64,000 nucleotides of DNA from Spinacia oleracea (GCF_020520425.1 NC_079488.1:5247747-5311746), one strand, 5' to 3'. Counted from the first letter of the stretch, positions 11,563 through 23,625 are shown. Notes: a model not told the origin generated them from the letters alone. Translations and numbers: made by a program.

Positions 11563-13820
11563 GCATTTCCTAATTCCTTTGTCGCTCGATGCTTGCTCTT
11601 GAACATAAGGTAAGAGTTGTCATCCTTATTATGTCCAGAGGTGTTCCTCGGTTTCAGAGTTCAACTGATCAAATAAACAGATAATCATAGCCTATGATTC
11701 ATCCGAGCACGGCCATGCATTTCACAGTTTCTAGCTCTCCGAGTGGCCTTGTACAACTTTTAAGCATCTCATCCCGATTTATGGGAGGACAATCCCAATC
11801 TTGCGATCTTGAGATTAGACTTCGTTTGATAGGTGATTACCTGAGCGTTGCCTTTATAGCCTCCTTTTACGGTGCGACGGTTGGTCAACGTCAAAGCAAC
11901 CAGTTCTCAAACAAGTAATCTCAAATCACTCAGGTATTGAGGATTTAGTGTCTAATAATATAATGAAATTTACTTATGACAGACTTTCATCTCTTACAGT
12001 AAAGTTTCATAGGTCTTGTCCGATACTAGTCTTCCCAAAGTAAGTATCTATGCAAATGATTATGACATTGCCATGTCCACATAGTTCAAGAAACAGAACT
12101 ACTAGTCATCTTGCATTCTAATCGTCTAACGTTTTCTATGCGTCCAATTTTATAGAAAACTCCGATTAGGGACCATTTTCAACCTTTGACATTCAAGTTC
12201 ACTTGATAGACATTTCTTAGTCACAGGACTGGTCCTGACAGTCTATCTTGAATATATCGTCAAGTTGAAGGGACTCATCATTTAATACTAAACCAAGATT
12301 AAATGGAATATGAAAATACATTTCATATATGATAAATGTTCAACCCCAATGTTTTATAACCATGGGCCTCAAACCCATCTTCTAAAACAATTCATGGAAT
12401 TCAAAGCTATGCTTGATTTCCAGTGCTACAATGTGAGTGTTGCTTCTCACTTGTTGCATAGGTTTAGTTATCATGCTTTGCCAATCTTAATATCCTTTTC
12501 ATCGAATGTTCTTCGAGATATGATGATAAGATTTTTTTGAGTTTGTTTATTATGTGATATAGTCTTTCTTACTTCGATGGTGGTTTTACTCACTTTGCAA
12601 TGAAGAACCATCAAGTTAGCAGACGTTTTTCTTGCTTCAAGAGTGGTTCTACGCATTTTTCAATGAAGAACCATTAAGCCAGCAGATAGGTGATCTACCC
12701 AAGTTCAGTGAAGAACTTTAAACAACCCTGTTTTATTGCTTCTTAGGCAATAATCATTTTTACTTCAACTGTATAGGTTGCTAGTGATGCTTTGTTTGGA
12801 TTTACCTATCCAAGCAGTTCATAGATATGTGGAAGACTCTTCAACTATATCTTAGAACATAGAAATTATTATTTTAATTTCCCACGCAACAACTCATGGT
12901 CTCCAATCCATGTTGCCATTTCAAAACACGATGCTATATAGCTCGTCCTTATCAATGGTTAACTCCAAAGGGTCTTACTTGATCCTTTGCCAGTGTTTAT
13001 GCGTGTAGCATCAATATTTAGCATATCTTTATTTCCTTGAATCAAGAACTATTCCTATGTACCTTTTCAAGTACCATAAGTATTCTTGATCTCAATCTAG
13101 TTGATCTTCACTTAGATCAATAGAGATTGGTATATGTTCGTCATGCCTAAAGTCATACGATACGTTTTTGGCGATCCTCATATTATATCATACATGATAA
13201 ATTCTTTTGCAGAATATTTCCCAATTGAATTCTATTCATGTAACTTTAGCTTATCTAGTTTCAGTAGATACTAAATTCAGCTAAATTCTTTGACATATAA
13301 TATAGGTTAAGAATCTCATTTAGACTCTTTGATGTTTAACTTAGTAAATGCTTATACATAGTTAAAACATCCTTTACTTAGATTTATTCACATGGGTCGA
13401 ACATCTCCAATGGAGACTTTCGTGTTTGATTTAGTAAATGCCATTACTTAATCCAAAACAATATCATAAGATCTTTGTAAATAGATCTTAATACCCAGTA
13501 TGTACTAAGTTTCGCCATGGTCCATCATTGATGAATAATTTCAAATCTAAGTCATTAGCATTTGAATGTTATTTCACAATAGAGAGATATGTGTGTAATA
13601 CACATAGGACCAATTAAGTTTTAAGTACTCCCACTAAACTTCTTATATATCTATAAGAATCATGTATATTTTATGAAACTAAAATACTTATTAGCTTCAC
13701 TAAAATACAGTTCTAATTCCCAATTGCTTGCTTAAATCTGGATTTAGATTTCATAAGCTAGCTTTCCTTTTCAAGCATTTATTTGGATCCACAAATCCTA
13801 TGACATACCATGTACATAGT
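11563..13820 (-). other. Decayed Copia interior, 3' part
   Basis: This lies between the tract and the reverse-transcriptase remnant, where RNase H and the end of pol should be. I see only short frames with many stops. The words GAAGAACCATYAAG and GTGGTTYTACKCA occur twice near 12580-12700, giving a short internal duplication. Confidence 0.5.
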
Positions 13821-14072
13821 TTATTCCAACATTGAGGAATACGTTTTGTCATCCAATTGCCATATGTACCAATATGCAATCATTGCTTGAATTATAGACT
13901 TAAGCATTACGATTTTGCATGAGGTTTCAACACAATCCATGCCATGAATTTGCTTGTAACCTTTAGCAACTAATCTAGCTTTGTGTGTGAACACAATTCC
14001 ATGTTTGATGGTTTTTATCCTTAAAACAAACTTGCAACCAATAGGTGTGAAACTATTCTTGCAAATCAACAA
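13821..14072 (-). pseudogene. Copia reverse transcriptase remnant
   Basis: The frame reads PIGCKFVLRIKTIKHGIVF, THKARLVAKGYKQIHGMD and KSIIQAMIAYWYIWQLDDKT. These match the conserved start of plant Ty1/Copia reverse transcriptases (GCKWVFKIK.....YKARLVAKG..Q..G.DY.ETF.PV...S.R.....A.......QMDVKTAFL). The residues ETF and DVKTAFL have changed to ETS and DDKTYSS, so the second metal-binding region is lost. The frame closes soon after. It identifies the superfamily but cannot work. Confidence 0.85.
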
Positions 14073-17000
14073 ATTTTCAATTTTGTCATCAAAACATTGA
14101 GTATGTTTTATGGCCTCTAACCATTTAAAACATTTGAGTCTATATATGGCCTCTAACCATTTTAGGGAATCTAAGTTTCGTCATAGCTTTCTTACAAGTC
14201 ATAAACTCATTAATCTACATGATAATAGTTTGACTGCAAGTTGTAGGTTTCTTCACTATCGAATAGAAGAATCTCATAGTTTCATTGACCAGAACTCTAT
14301 GTTTCCTTACTATCTAATAGAAGAATCTCATAGTTCCAGTGACTTGAACTCTATGCCTACTTGGGTATAGAACATCAAACAATAGAATATCAACAGGCAC
14401 TTTGAGAGTCCTTTGAATATTCTATTCTCCTTGAAGCACTTGTAAAGTCTTCTAAGAGATGTCTATTCTTTAAAAGCTACTTCTAAAGTCCTTTCAGAAT
14501 AAGTTCGGATTTTCTGAAGCACTTCGAAAAGCCTCCGGAATGTCCGTTTATGTTTGTTGTTCGCCTCGAAAACTTTCGAGGTCTATTTTCTCCCACTTGT
14601 CATTTTGGAAACGAATCTCCAAAAGGACATTATTTCGAGCAAACAAACATTATGTTCTCAAAAATTCGTGGTAGAAACAATACCCTTGTGTCTCATTTGA
14701 ATAAATCACAATGAAACATATATCTAGACTTGGGCCTTAGTTTGTTGAATAACAAACACTAAGCTCCCAATGAGTTTAGCAACTCTTTAGATATATATAA
14801 TTGAAAAGATATCCTGAAATTACTTTTCAATAGCTTTGACGAATTTGGTTTAGTTTGGTGGTAGTTGAGCATTTTGTTTTAGAAATTATAGGAAAAGTCT
14901 TTATGATTCATCATTGATCGAATCAAGTACTAATTGACTTCGATCATTCCAACGCAGATATGCCATATCTTATGGAGCTAGATTGTGAAATTACAACACA
15001 CAATCATTGATGATCATATTTGGTCTCAAGTAATCATCAACATGATCTAACCTAGATCTTTATGATTTCTTGCCGAGTGGATTTTATACTTCTGAATCTT
15101 TGAACTAGCCAAACAGATTCAACTTATATCACATTTGAGTAAATAAACCTATATTCACTCAAATCCATGTGAAATAATAAAGTCATAAAACCTTTCTTTA
15201 GCTTTGAACTCTATCGTCTAGGCGTTCTAACAATAGTTCATATTCTTTGTTACTTTCAACAAGTAAGACTAGCTTGTCTTAAGTTGATCTAGAAATCAAC
15301 CAACTTTCAAAAGTCCATCAAAATAGAGCTTATGAATGTTAACTTGTTGATATGGTCTAAGCAACAATGCCAAAGATTTAATGGAACTCAAATCAAGGGT
15401 TTGATTTGAACCTAGTAAAGTTCTTTAAAGAGTTGTTTGTTTTAATCAAGCATATTGACTCAACCAGTAATTGACCATTTCATTCAAATAAACAAACAAA
15501 CAAGCATTGTTTTTGTTCTTCTGAATGTGAGTCTTTCTGTGTTTGAAGCAGAAATTTAGGTATGCTGATTATGGAACAAAATAGCCATTAAGTTCCAGCC
15601 TTTGAAAGGACTTAAAACAAACTAGATGACCCTACAACTAATGTAGCATTGCCATGCTTCATTTCCCACTTGTAGGTCATTAGTGTATCCTAGCTTCCAT
15701 TATTTGAGTTATTACCGAAGTAAGAACCTCAAGCGGTATATGATACCAAGGAAGTTTGATTGCTAGGTCACTTCTCTTTAAACATAAATTTATAGGTAGA
15801 AACGGAATCGTAAATTCCTTTCATTTGTTCCTCGTTTTCCTATTTCTTGTACCCTTTCTTATAGTCTTAAGAATTGAATTCTTTAGTGTTGACTTTTATA
15901 CTTTGTTAGACATGTCCAATGTCACCAACAAGGTTCTTTACCATTTTAATTTATGTTGAATATTTTGTTTCAACTAGATGATCTTACCAGAAGCTTCTAA
16001 AGTTCTCTAAGTATCGATCTATTCGAATGTCTAGGGACTAGACTTATTCGAGAAATAAATGGACAAAGATATTAGGTTGTTAACCATTGGTAAGGCTGAG
16101 CGTTTAAACTCAATGCTTTATGATCTCAAAACTACATTGTATTTTAAATTCACAAGCACCAATTGGTTTGCCATTCGATTTTGATATTCGAAAACAACCA
16201 TAAAAGTCTATATAAGAAACGTACATTTTAAATTGCTCACTTTCTCTCTTTTCCGTGAATCGTTCTTGGATTCACTACCAATCGAGGAAATTTACTGTTA
16301 CCTTTCTAAAAGGATTTATTGCAGTGCAAGATATTTAATTATAAACAATAATTAAAACATACATTGAAGCATGCAAAGTCTAAACATTTATCATGAATAA
16401 TAACTTGAAATTAAAGCAACCATGCAATTCAAACAAGTTATTAGCATTTTATTCGATTTTATTGTTCCGGCAGGTGTGAATAAAATGATTCCAAGATCCT
16501 AAAATCATTGAAGAACTAAGCACAGTTTGTCGACTTAATCCTAGAACATCTTAGGTAAGCAAAAGCCTTTTGCTAATAGTCTAGAAACTATTCTTGGTTG
16601 ATAGGTACGTCTAAGAACTTATTAGGTAAACCTATCGAATTTGCCACGACATAAAAGGACTCCTTACTTATATCGTTGAGTTTCACCAAAACTAACATGT
16701 ACTCACAATTATTTGTGTACCTTGCCCCTTTAGGACCAATAAGTAACACCTCGCTGAGCGAAAACTATTACTAGATTGATGTAAAGGATATCCAAGCAAG
16801 TGTATATTTTGGCATGGCACCTTTTAACTCAATTTTAAGTTTGGAACTTAAGGCTCTTACTATGTTGGTTAGATTTTAAGTGAACTAAAATCCTTAATCA
16901 TGCAACATAATCAAGCTTATGATCTCATGCATTTTAAGACATATTTAAAACAATAAATAACTTAAGACATGCATAAGATATTTGTGATCTAGTATGGCCC

Positions 17001-17759
17001 GACTTCATCTTGAAGCTTTGACTTCAAAGTCCGTCTTGAAAATCTCCGTGGGAGGCACCATTTTCTTCAAATAGGATAAGCTATAACTAATTACAACTAT
17101 TTGATGGTACGCAGACCATTTTGAATTGAAAAATAACTTTGGTGCTTTAGACCAATTACATTCAAATTAATGGTACGCAGACCATATTTTCTATCCTATT
17201 TGGGCCATACTAGTCACTTCATAACCTGCAAAACAGTACATATACAATATATACCATTCACCCATTCATTATCATGAATGGCCCACATAGCTGGTTAGTA
17301 AAACACATTATGCATCACGTAAACATTTGCAGCAATTAATCAAGGGCACCAATAATCTACCAATTATTCAGTCCTTATTAATTCTAATCGAGTTGTTTTA
17401 ACCTTAAGGATTTGTAGACCTAATCAAGAGTTTATGACTAAAAAGCGCTCCCACTCAAACCAATAAATTCATATGCTTTACTAATTTTAAACATAAAATT
17501 GTATTTCTAGTCTAACCGGAAACATACAAATTTAATTAAAATTTAAAGCTCATATAAATTTATAATTGAATCCAAAAATTTAATTTAATTTCAGTCGCAT
17601 TTAAATTAATTCATGATTTTAATTTTAGTAAAATAATTAGAATAAATTCCATTTATTATAATTATAATATTCAAAATTAAAATCCAAGAAATTAATTCAA
17701 ATTATTAATTTTAAAATTAATTAAAATTACGTGAACTGAAATTTTCAAATTAAACATTC
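14073..17759 (-). other. Decayed Copia interior, central and 5' part
   Basis: 3.7 kb of AT-rich sequence without a long frame. Local duplications are visible, for example ATGGCCTCTAACCATTT twice at 14110-14165 and CTAATAGAAGAATCTCATAG twice at 14260-14340. No gag zinc knuckle or integrase motif could be read. Confidence 0.45.
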
Positions 17760-18400
17760 AAAACGATCTAATCGTAACGCAAACACCCTACGCGTTGCAC
17801 GCCCATGGGCCGCACGCACACAGCCATTGCTGGCCATGTGCGCGCAGCCCATGCGCTCGTCGCATAGCTGCTGCTGTCCTATCGCAAGCCTCCGCACAGC
17901 GCCCCATCGCACGCGAGCTATCGCTCGCAGTGCGCGCGCGCGAGATCGCTCGCTGGGCGCGCTGGCTCGCTCGCTGTGCGCGCGAGCCATCGCTCGCTGG
18001 GGCGCGACATCGCTCGCTGGGCGAGCGACATCGCGTGCTGCGCGCGCGAGCAGTGCTGGGCGCAGCGCTCGTGGCACTTGTGCGAGGCAGCGCGCGTTGT
18101 GGCACTTGTGGCACTTGTGCGAGGCAGCGCGCGTTGTGGCGCAGCTCGCTTGCTGCCCACACGCGACTGCCTTGGCTCGCCCTTCGCCCATGCCCATTCG
18201 TTCATTGCTCGTGGCACACGACACAAGGCAGGGCTGCTGCCTTGTGCTCGTGCACTACGCCCTTGCTCATTGCATTCGTGCCGCACGGGCGACGAGCTCC
18301 CTTGCTCGTCGTCGCATGCCCGCATTATACAACACCCCTTAAGGGTAACACGAAGCGTCCATTGCTTCGTGCGTGCAAGTTATTTGAACGAATCGCATAA
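17760..18400. other. GC-rich repetitive block in the Copia leader region
   Basis: This GC-rich stretch stands out sharply from AT-rich flanks. It is built from short words such as GCTCGCTGGGCGCG, CGCGCGAGC, CATCGCTCGCTGGG and GGCACTTGTG(CGAGGCAGCGCGCGTTGTG). Open frames occur on five or six frames at once, as expected from base composition and not from coding. It lies just inside the 5' LTR in element orientation, where packaging and leader sequences normally sit. Confidence 0.6.
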
Positions 18401-19104
18401 AATTTTAAAATTTATATTTAAAATTAATGACAAATTAATAAATATTATTAATTTCATAATTTTAGGGCGAAAAATCGAAAATTTATTATCCAATTGATTT
18501 CCGATTGATATGGATTCAAGTCTAGGTCATAAAAATTTAAAATTTATCGTAAATTTACAATTTTTATGGTGGTTTTTAATCATAGGTTTCTAATTAAATT
18601 ACAATTAATTATGAAAATCAAATTAATTCTAAATTATTCTAATTTTCAACAAATTAATCATAATTACAAATTAGATTGCATAATTAACAAGACTAGGCAT
18701 TCAAACTTGTTAAACATATGCAGTAGGTCAATCAAAAATTCAAGATTTATCAACAGGAATCGCAAATATTTAATTTAACATCTTAAATTTACGAAATTTT
18801 GCATTCGAAAAACTAAAACCTTCGAAAAGTCATAGTTAGGCTTCGAATTTGAGAATTCTGGGTTCGGCAGAAAAATACTATTTTTGTCAAAATTTTAGAA
18901 TGCCTTTTACATGCGGAATTGACACAAAAATCACTCAATTCGGATGAGTAATGAAGAAACTGCCGAAAAACTGCGTACATATAATTAAATAAACGCAATT
19001 TGCAATTAATTAACAATTACGAAAATTAATCACCCCTTTTAATTCTTGCAAATTTGTAATATTTAACCATGTTCATGCAATTTAGATTATGAAAATAATA
19101 AGGG
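18401..19104 (-). other. AT-rich Copia leader next to the primer-binding site
   Basis: Very AT-rich sequence (ATTTAAAATT, AATTAATTA words) without a frame or recognisable motif between the GC-rich block and the primer-binding site. Confidence 0.4.
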
Positions 19105-19117
19105 GCTCGTGATACCA
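19105..19117 (-). other. Primer-binding site, initiator-Met tRNA type
   Basis: On the minus strand, one base after the LTR end, the sequence is TGGTATCACGAGC. It differs from the usual plant Met primer site TGGTATCAGAGC by one inserted base. It fixes the element direction as minus. Confidence 0.75.
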
Positions 19118-19118
19118 C

Positions 19119-20500
19119 TGTTAGGTTATGATACATATGACACTACATAGATCATGCGGAAACAACCATTAACCCAGGACAACATATTATTTACACATAA
19201 TCATATAGCATAATTTAGATGCATACTCTTTGTTGCGTGCCCTCCCTAGCTGCGCCCGAACCGAACAAGAACAAGTCTTTTAGGACTCCAAGTGTCGTCC
19301 CTCCGTAGATAGTCCACAGCACGTCCGGATCCGCCTTAAGATTGACCAACTAGAATCGCCCTTAAGGTACTAGAAAATTTCGGCACTTTTGAGCAAGATG
19401 TGTTTTAATTTTCTCTCAAAAACTCACTTTTGAATACTTTGAAACTTGTGTATAAATTATGACCCCTAGGCCTTTATTTATAGAGTTATGGAAAAGGAAT
19501 CGTAATCCTAGTAGGATACGAATTAATTGAAATTAGAATCCTACATGAATTCTATTTAATTAATTTATCCAATTAGGAATAGAAATTTAATCATACACTG
19601 ACTCTTGTAGATTCAGGAATCACGCATGAGCACAAACTCACACACACACGGCAGCCACAAGGGCTGCCCATGCGCGTGCGAGCAGCAGCCCGCGCAGCAC
19701 GGCCCACGCATCCGTGGCCCTTGGCGCGCGCTGGGCCTGCCTTGCGGTAGGCCTGGGCGCTGCCTTGGCTGGGCTTGTGGCGCGCATGCTTGCTGGGCGA
19801 TGGCCCCGGCTTCGTGTTGGGCCTTCGTCCGGCAAGCCTCGTCCGATGCTAATTCGTACGATACGCTTCCGATTAAATTTCCATTTCCGGAATCTATTTC
19901 CGATACGAACAATATTTAATATTTCCGATTCCGGAATTAATTTCCGTTTCGAACAAATATTTAATATTTCCGTTTCCGGAATTATTTTCCGATTCCGGCA
20001 ATATTTCCGATTCTGACAATATTTCCGTTTCCGGCAATATTTCCGATTCTGGTAATATTTCCATTTCCAATAATATTTTCCGACACGTACCATGTTTCTG
20101 TTTCCGGCAACATCTACGACTTGGATAATATTCATATTTCCGATACGATCCATATTTCCGTTTCCGGCAATATCATCGTTTCCGGAGTATTCATTTCTTG
20201 CCTGTGACGATCTTAGCTCCCACTGAAACCAAGATCCGTCGGTTCCGAATATTCATAGATGGAGTATTTAATGCCATTAAATACTTGATCCGTTTACGTA
20301 CTATTTGTGTGACCCTACGGGTTCAGTCAAGAGTAAGCTGTGGATTAATATCATTAATTCCACTTGAACTGAAGCGGCCTCTAGCTAGGCATTTAGCTCA
20401 CTTGATCTCACTGAATTATTAACTTGTTAATTAATACTGAACCGCATTTATTAGACTTAACATAGAATGCATACTTGGACCAAGGGCATTATTTCCTTCA
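19119..20500 (-). repeat. 5' LTR of the Copia element (element orientation)
   Basis: 1382 bases, same length as the other LTR. By eye it differs at two single bases (T for C near 19816, T for C near 20394). It carries the promoter in element orientation: a TATA motif at 19475-19482 with about 1.0 kb of U3 upstream (20500 to 19480). About 330 bases of R and U5 follow, down to 19119. Confidence 0.95.
19471..19485 (-). promoter_or_regulatory. TATA box of the 5' LTR
   Basis: The minus-strand sequence CTCTATAAATAAAGG is a good plant TATA box and lies about 350 bases before the LTR end, a normal place for the Copia promoter. The same motif is in the other LTR near 10504-10518. Confidence 0.55.
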
Positions 20501-21775
20501 TCCTTGTCTTAACCCTCTAGACGGGGTAAAAACATCCGTGGTTGAGTTGTTAACTTTGATAGAGTACGAAACTGTAGTCACAGTTGCTTTCACCCAGTTT
20601 ATCCAGGTTGTAGGAAAGCCCATTTTGTCAAGAGTAGCCCAAAGGAAATCCCATTCTATTCTGTCATAGGCTTTTTCCATGTCCAGTTTAAGAGCACACC
20701 ATCCAACTTTGGATTTTGATTTCTTAAAAACATTGAGGATCTCCTGGACTAAAAGCAAATTATCATGGATGGACCTGCCAGGGGTGAAGGCGTTTTGGAA
20801 GGGGCTTATGTGTTTTTGAAGAATAGGACTTAGTCTAGAGACTAGGAGTTTAGAGATAGCTTTATAGATCGTGCCGCAGAGGCTGATTGGTCTGAAATGA
20901 TTGGGGTTCTCTGGGTTATCATTTTTGGGGATAAGAGCTATAAGAGTGTGATTCTGAAAAGGCGGCATTTTTCCGTGTGAGAAAAAGCTCTTTATTGCTA
21001 ATGTAACTTCAGGGCCGATTGTTTTCCAGTAGGTTTGAAAAAACTTTGGCCCAAATCCATCTGATCCTGGTGCCTTGAGCGGGTTCATAGTAAGGAAACT
21101 ATTTTTAATCTCCTCGTCTGAGAAGGGGGCGATGAGACTAAGCCTATCGGAATCAGAAATTAATTGTGGGAGAAAATCTAGGTTAATTATACGCCCAGGC
21201 TGAACGGATGTTTTGAATCTATCTTGAAAGGAGTTAAAGAGGATGTTTTGAACGTTCACTTGCCCCTCCTCCCAATGGTTGTCAGCATTCTTTAGTCGAT
21301 AGATGTGGTTTTTCGCGGCTCTTTGTTTCATGAGTTGGTGGAAAAATCTCGTGTTTCTGTCTCCTTGATTCAGCCAAGTTTTTTTTGCAGAATTTTTCCA
21401 CAAGTGCTGTTTTTGTAAGAGGATCTTTTCTCGTTGTTTGAGCATTCTTAAAAGGTGGTTTTGCCAGATAGGGTTGAACGGTTGGGTTATAAGCTTATCT
21501 TCAAGTTCTTGAATTTTATCTGCATTAGTTTTAAGTTGCATGGTCTTGTGTGAGAATTTTCCTTTCGCCCAATTTTTTAGGTCGCCTTTTATGTTGGTTA
21601 GTTTGGATCTTATTCTAAAGAATCTTGAACCTTGAGTATTGCAGTTCCAATGCTTTTTAACAATTTTAGCTGGTTCATCCTCGAGAGTCCAAGAATTTTG
21701 GAATCTGAACAATCTATTCGCCATAATGGTCTCTGAGTTTGTATCAAAGAACATTGGGGCATGATCTGAGCTAGT
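20501..21775 (-). pseudogene. LINE ORF2, N-terminal half: end of endonuclease and reverse transcriptase core
   Basis: The frame starts after the last endonuclease motif (SSDHAP at about 21770-21750) and runs through the linker block KKTWLNQGDRNTRFFHQLMK. The reverse transcriptase follows: FLTMNPLKAPGSDGFGPKFF, FRPISLCGTIYKAISKLLVS, AFTPGRSIHDNLLLVQE and the first catalytic Asp in LKLDMEKAYDRIEWDF. It ends at SRGLRQG, where the Copia element cuts it. The partner half begins at 10151. Without the insertion this would be one open frame of more than 1100 residues lacking most of the endonuclease domain. Confidence 0.85.
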
Positions 21776-21861
21776 AAAGGTACCATATCTAAAATTTCAC
21801 AATGCAAGTGGGGGTCAATTGAGCCCATAATTTGTATATTGCCTCCGCCCCTGCTTTTAAC

Positions 21862-22056
21862 TCTTATCAGGATTTTTTAACTTTCATATGATTAACTTTT
21901 ATACTTCGTATTATAAATAAAATTGATGGATAATATTTGGGTTAAATGGTTAATGTTATAGTGATTTTTATGAAAATATAATTTTTACTTAAATGAAAAA
22001 TTTTATCATTAAAAAATAGATGATTTTACGGGGTAACTTTTAAGTATTTTGAGTTA
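21862..22056. other. AT-rich spacer
   Basis: Short AT-rich stretch between the hAT target duplication and the outer Stowaway element; nothing recognisable. Confidence 0.3.
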
Positions 22057-22634
22057 CTCTCTCTGTCTCGGAATACTCGCAACGTTTTGACTGGACACGC
22101 TTGCCAATGCACAACTTTGACTATTAATATCTTTAATTATATATTATAAAAACTTATAGAATATTAATATTTTGAAAATATATATTAAGATGAAACCAAC
22201 AATATACTATATGCTAACAGTTATTTTCATATACTATAAATAAAATAGGGTCAAAGTGAATTACTCCCTCCGTCCCATAATTATCTTCCTGTTTGACCAA
22301 AAACACGGATTTTAAGAAAAGTGGAATATAGTACATGAAAAAGTGGAATAAAGTACAAATGATGATTGAGTTGTATGGAAAAGTGCAATAAAGTACATGT
22401 GAAAGAGAATATAGTACATGGGAAAAGTGGAATATAGTACATGGGTGGAGTTTTCAATTCAATTTTAATTAATATAGTACATGACAAAGTGGGGACCTTA
22501 GTAGCCAAAATTAGAAACAGGAAGATAATTTTGGGACGCTCGTTTAGGAAAGCAGGAAGATATTTTTGGGACGGAGGGAGTATGTGAATAGTGCAAAAAG
22601 TCAAGCCGTTGCGAATATTCCGGGATGGAGGGAG
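22057..22634. mobile_element. Outer Stowaway-type MITE, split by another MITE
   Basis: The left end CTCTCTCTGTCTCGGAATAC and right end ATTCCGGGATGGAGGGAG are inverted repeats flanked by TA on both sides (22055-22056, 22635-22636). The subterminal ACTCGCAACG on the left matches CGTTGCGAAT on the right. Removing the inner element leaves about 260 bases, a normal size. Confidence 0.8.
22264..22580. mobile_element. Inner Stowaway-type MITE, complete
   Basis: 317 bases with perfect ends CTCCCTCCGTCCCA / TGGGACGGAGGGAG-type repeats (one base apart on the right) and TA target duplication at 22262-22263 and 22581-22582. The interior word GTGGAATATAGTACATG is repeated. Confidence 0.88.
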
Positions 22635-22963
22635 TAACTTTTATTCCGGTGAACAATAAATATTGTCATTTTGTGTACGGCTTGTGTGCTTCTCAAGACT
22701 GTTTCTCGCGAAACTATTCTTCTCATTTAATAAAATAAAAATCTTCTACGGAGTAATGGACAATTACTTATTTCAAATCAAAAAAAAAAAGCTTAGTTCA
22801 TATCAGATACATATCAGATTAGATCAGACCAGATCAGATATTATCTTTAATATTATACCAAACAAACTCAAGCTTTACAAAAAGTTAGCCACAGGTCGAG
22901 CCCCATCAATTGTGAAATGTTTGAGAGTGACTTAAGCGTAAACACACTGTCCTTTATTATTAG

Positions 22964-23278
22964 TCCATCTGTTTCAGATTACTCGTTACCCTTGCCTTTG
23001 CACAAAGGTTTAGGAAATAAGTGGTTGTTTGGTTATCAATTGTTATTTTATTGAAAAGTAATATGATACGAGTTATTGTGGTATTTTTTTAATTGAATGA
23101 GAAGGGGTGTAGGGACAAAAAAATTTAGTGGGAAGAGAGACAATATAATAATTGTGGGGTCGTTCCTAATTTGGAAGTGTAACAAGTAATCTGAGACAGA
23201 CGAAAAAGGAAATTGTAACAAGCAATATGAGACGGACGAAAAAGGAAAGTGTAACAAGTAATGTGAGACGGATAGAGT
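22964..23278. mobile_element. Stowaway-like MITE with triplicated right end
   Basis: The left end CCATCTGTTTCAGATTACTC and the right end GTAATGTGAGACGGATAGAG are inverted, followed by TA. The right end is present three times in tandem (about 23173-23278, unit near 40 bases: GTAACAAGTAATCTGAGACA and a GACGAAAAAGGAAA spacer). Such end duplications are common in MITEs. Confidence 0.55.
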
Positions 23279-23339
23279 ATTATTATATCATTATTATTTG
23301 ATATGATTTTACTCGTTGAAACGGGTTTCATAAACCCTA

Positions 23340-23623
23340 CTCCCTCTGTATTTATTTAAGGGATGCACTTGCCTTTTCCGGCCGTATTTATTTAAGAGAT
23401 ATACTTGCCACTTTTAGTAACTTATCAAACCCACCATCTAATTAAATAATCTATCTACACCCCCCACCACTCCCCACCCCTTAAAATGACATGGTCCCCA
23501 CTTGTTTTTTACTTATTAAAATATCTACCCAACCCCACTTGTTTTATTAATTTATTTCATTCAATTCTTCTTCTTAATACCCGTGTCCGGCCAAGTGTAT
23601 CTCTTAAATAAATATGGAGGGAG
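23340..23623. mobile_element. Stowaway-type MITE, complete
   Basis: 284 bases. The left end CTCCCTCTGTATTTATTTAA and right end TTAAATAAATATGGAGGGAG are inverted repeats with TA duplication at 23338-23339 and 23624-23625. It also has an inverted internal CACTTGCC / GGCCAAGTG pair. Confidence 0.8.
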
Positions 23624-23625
23624 TA

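Larger units (their letters stand above)
10152..20500 (-). mobile_element. Young non-autonomous Ty1/Copia-type LTR retrotransposon
   Basis: It begins TGTTAGG and ends TTCCTTCA, with the 5-bp target duplication TCCTT at 10147-10151 and 20501-20505. Two direct LTRs of exactly 1382 bases bound a 7.6 kb interior. A primer-binding site resembling the initiator-Met type lies next to the right LTR, and a purine tract ending AAGTGGGAGAC lies next to the left LTR, so the element runs on the minus strand. The only recognisable protein is a damaged Copia reverse-transcriptase start (13821-14072). By eye the LTRs differ at only two sites (near 10849 and near 11423, versus the matching sites in the right copy). 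The interior therefore decayed before this insertion, and the element must have moved using proteins made elsewhere. Confidence 0.92.
7887..21790 (-). mobile_element. LINE (non-LTR retrotransposon), 5'-truncated, interrupted by a Copia element
   Basis: The element lies on the minus strand. Its 3' end is the A tail seen as a T run at about 7891-7908, and its protein ends at 7933. The 5' end is cut inside the endonuclease domain: only the final TFTSSDHAPM motif of that domain remains at about 21775. The coding frame runs 21775 to 20501 and resumes without loss at 10151 to 7933. The junction reads GLRQG then GDPLSPYLF once one copy of the 5-bp TCCTT duplication is removed. About 3.6 kb of LINE remains. 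Confidence 0.85.
7526..21853. mobile_element. hAT-type element split by nested insertions (outer shell of nest A)
   Basis: The left end TAGTGACGGATCTAG starts directly after the 8-mer CTTTTAAC (7518-7525). The right end CCTCCGCCCCTG stops directly before an identical CTTTTAAC (21854-21861). An 8-bp target duplication with ends of the form CAG(T/G)G.CGG is typical of hAT elements. Only about 80 bases of the left arm (7526-7606) and about 60 of the right arm (to 21853) belong to the hAT itself. The rest is later insertions: a Stowaway-like piece, a LINE and a Copia element. No transposase is left, so it was a non-autonomous copy. Confidence 0.75.

Noticed and set aside
17745..18497. Several overlapping frames of 120-200 residues on both strands
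   Set aside because: Open on five frames at once because of high GC and repeats; residues are biased to A, R, S and C without domains.
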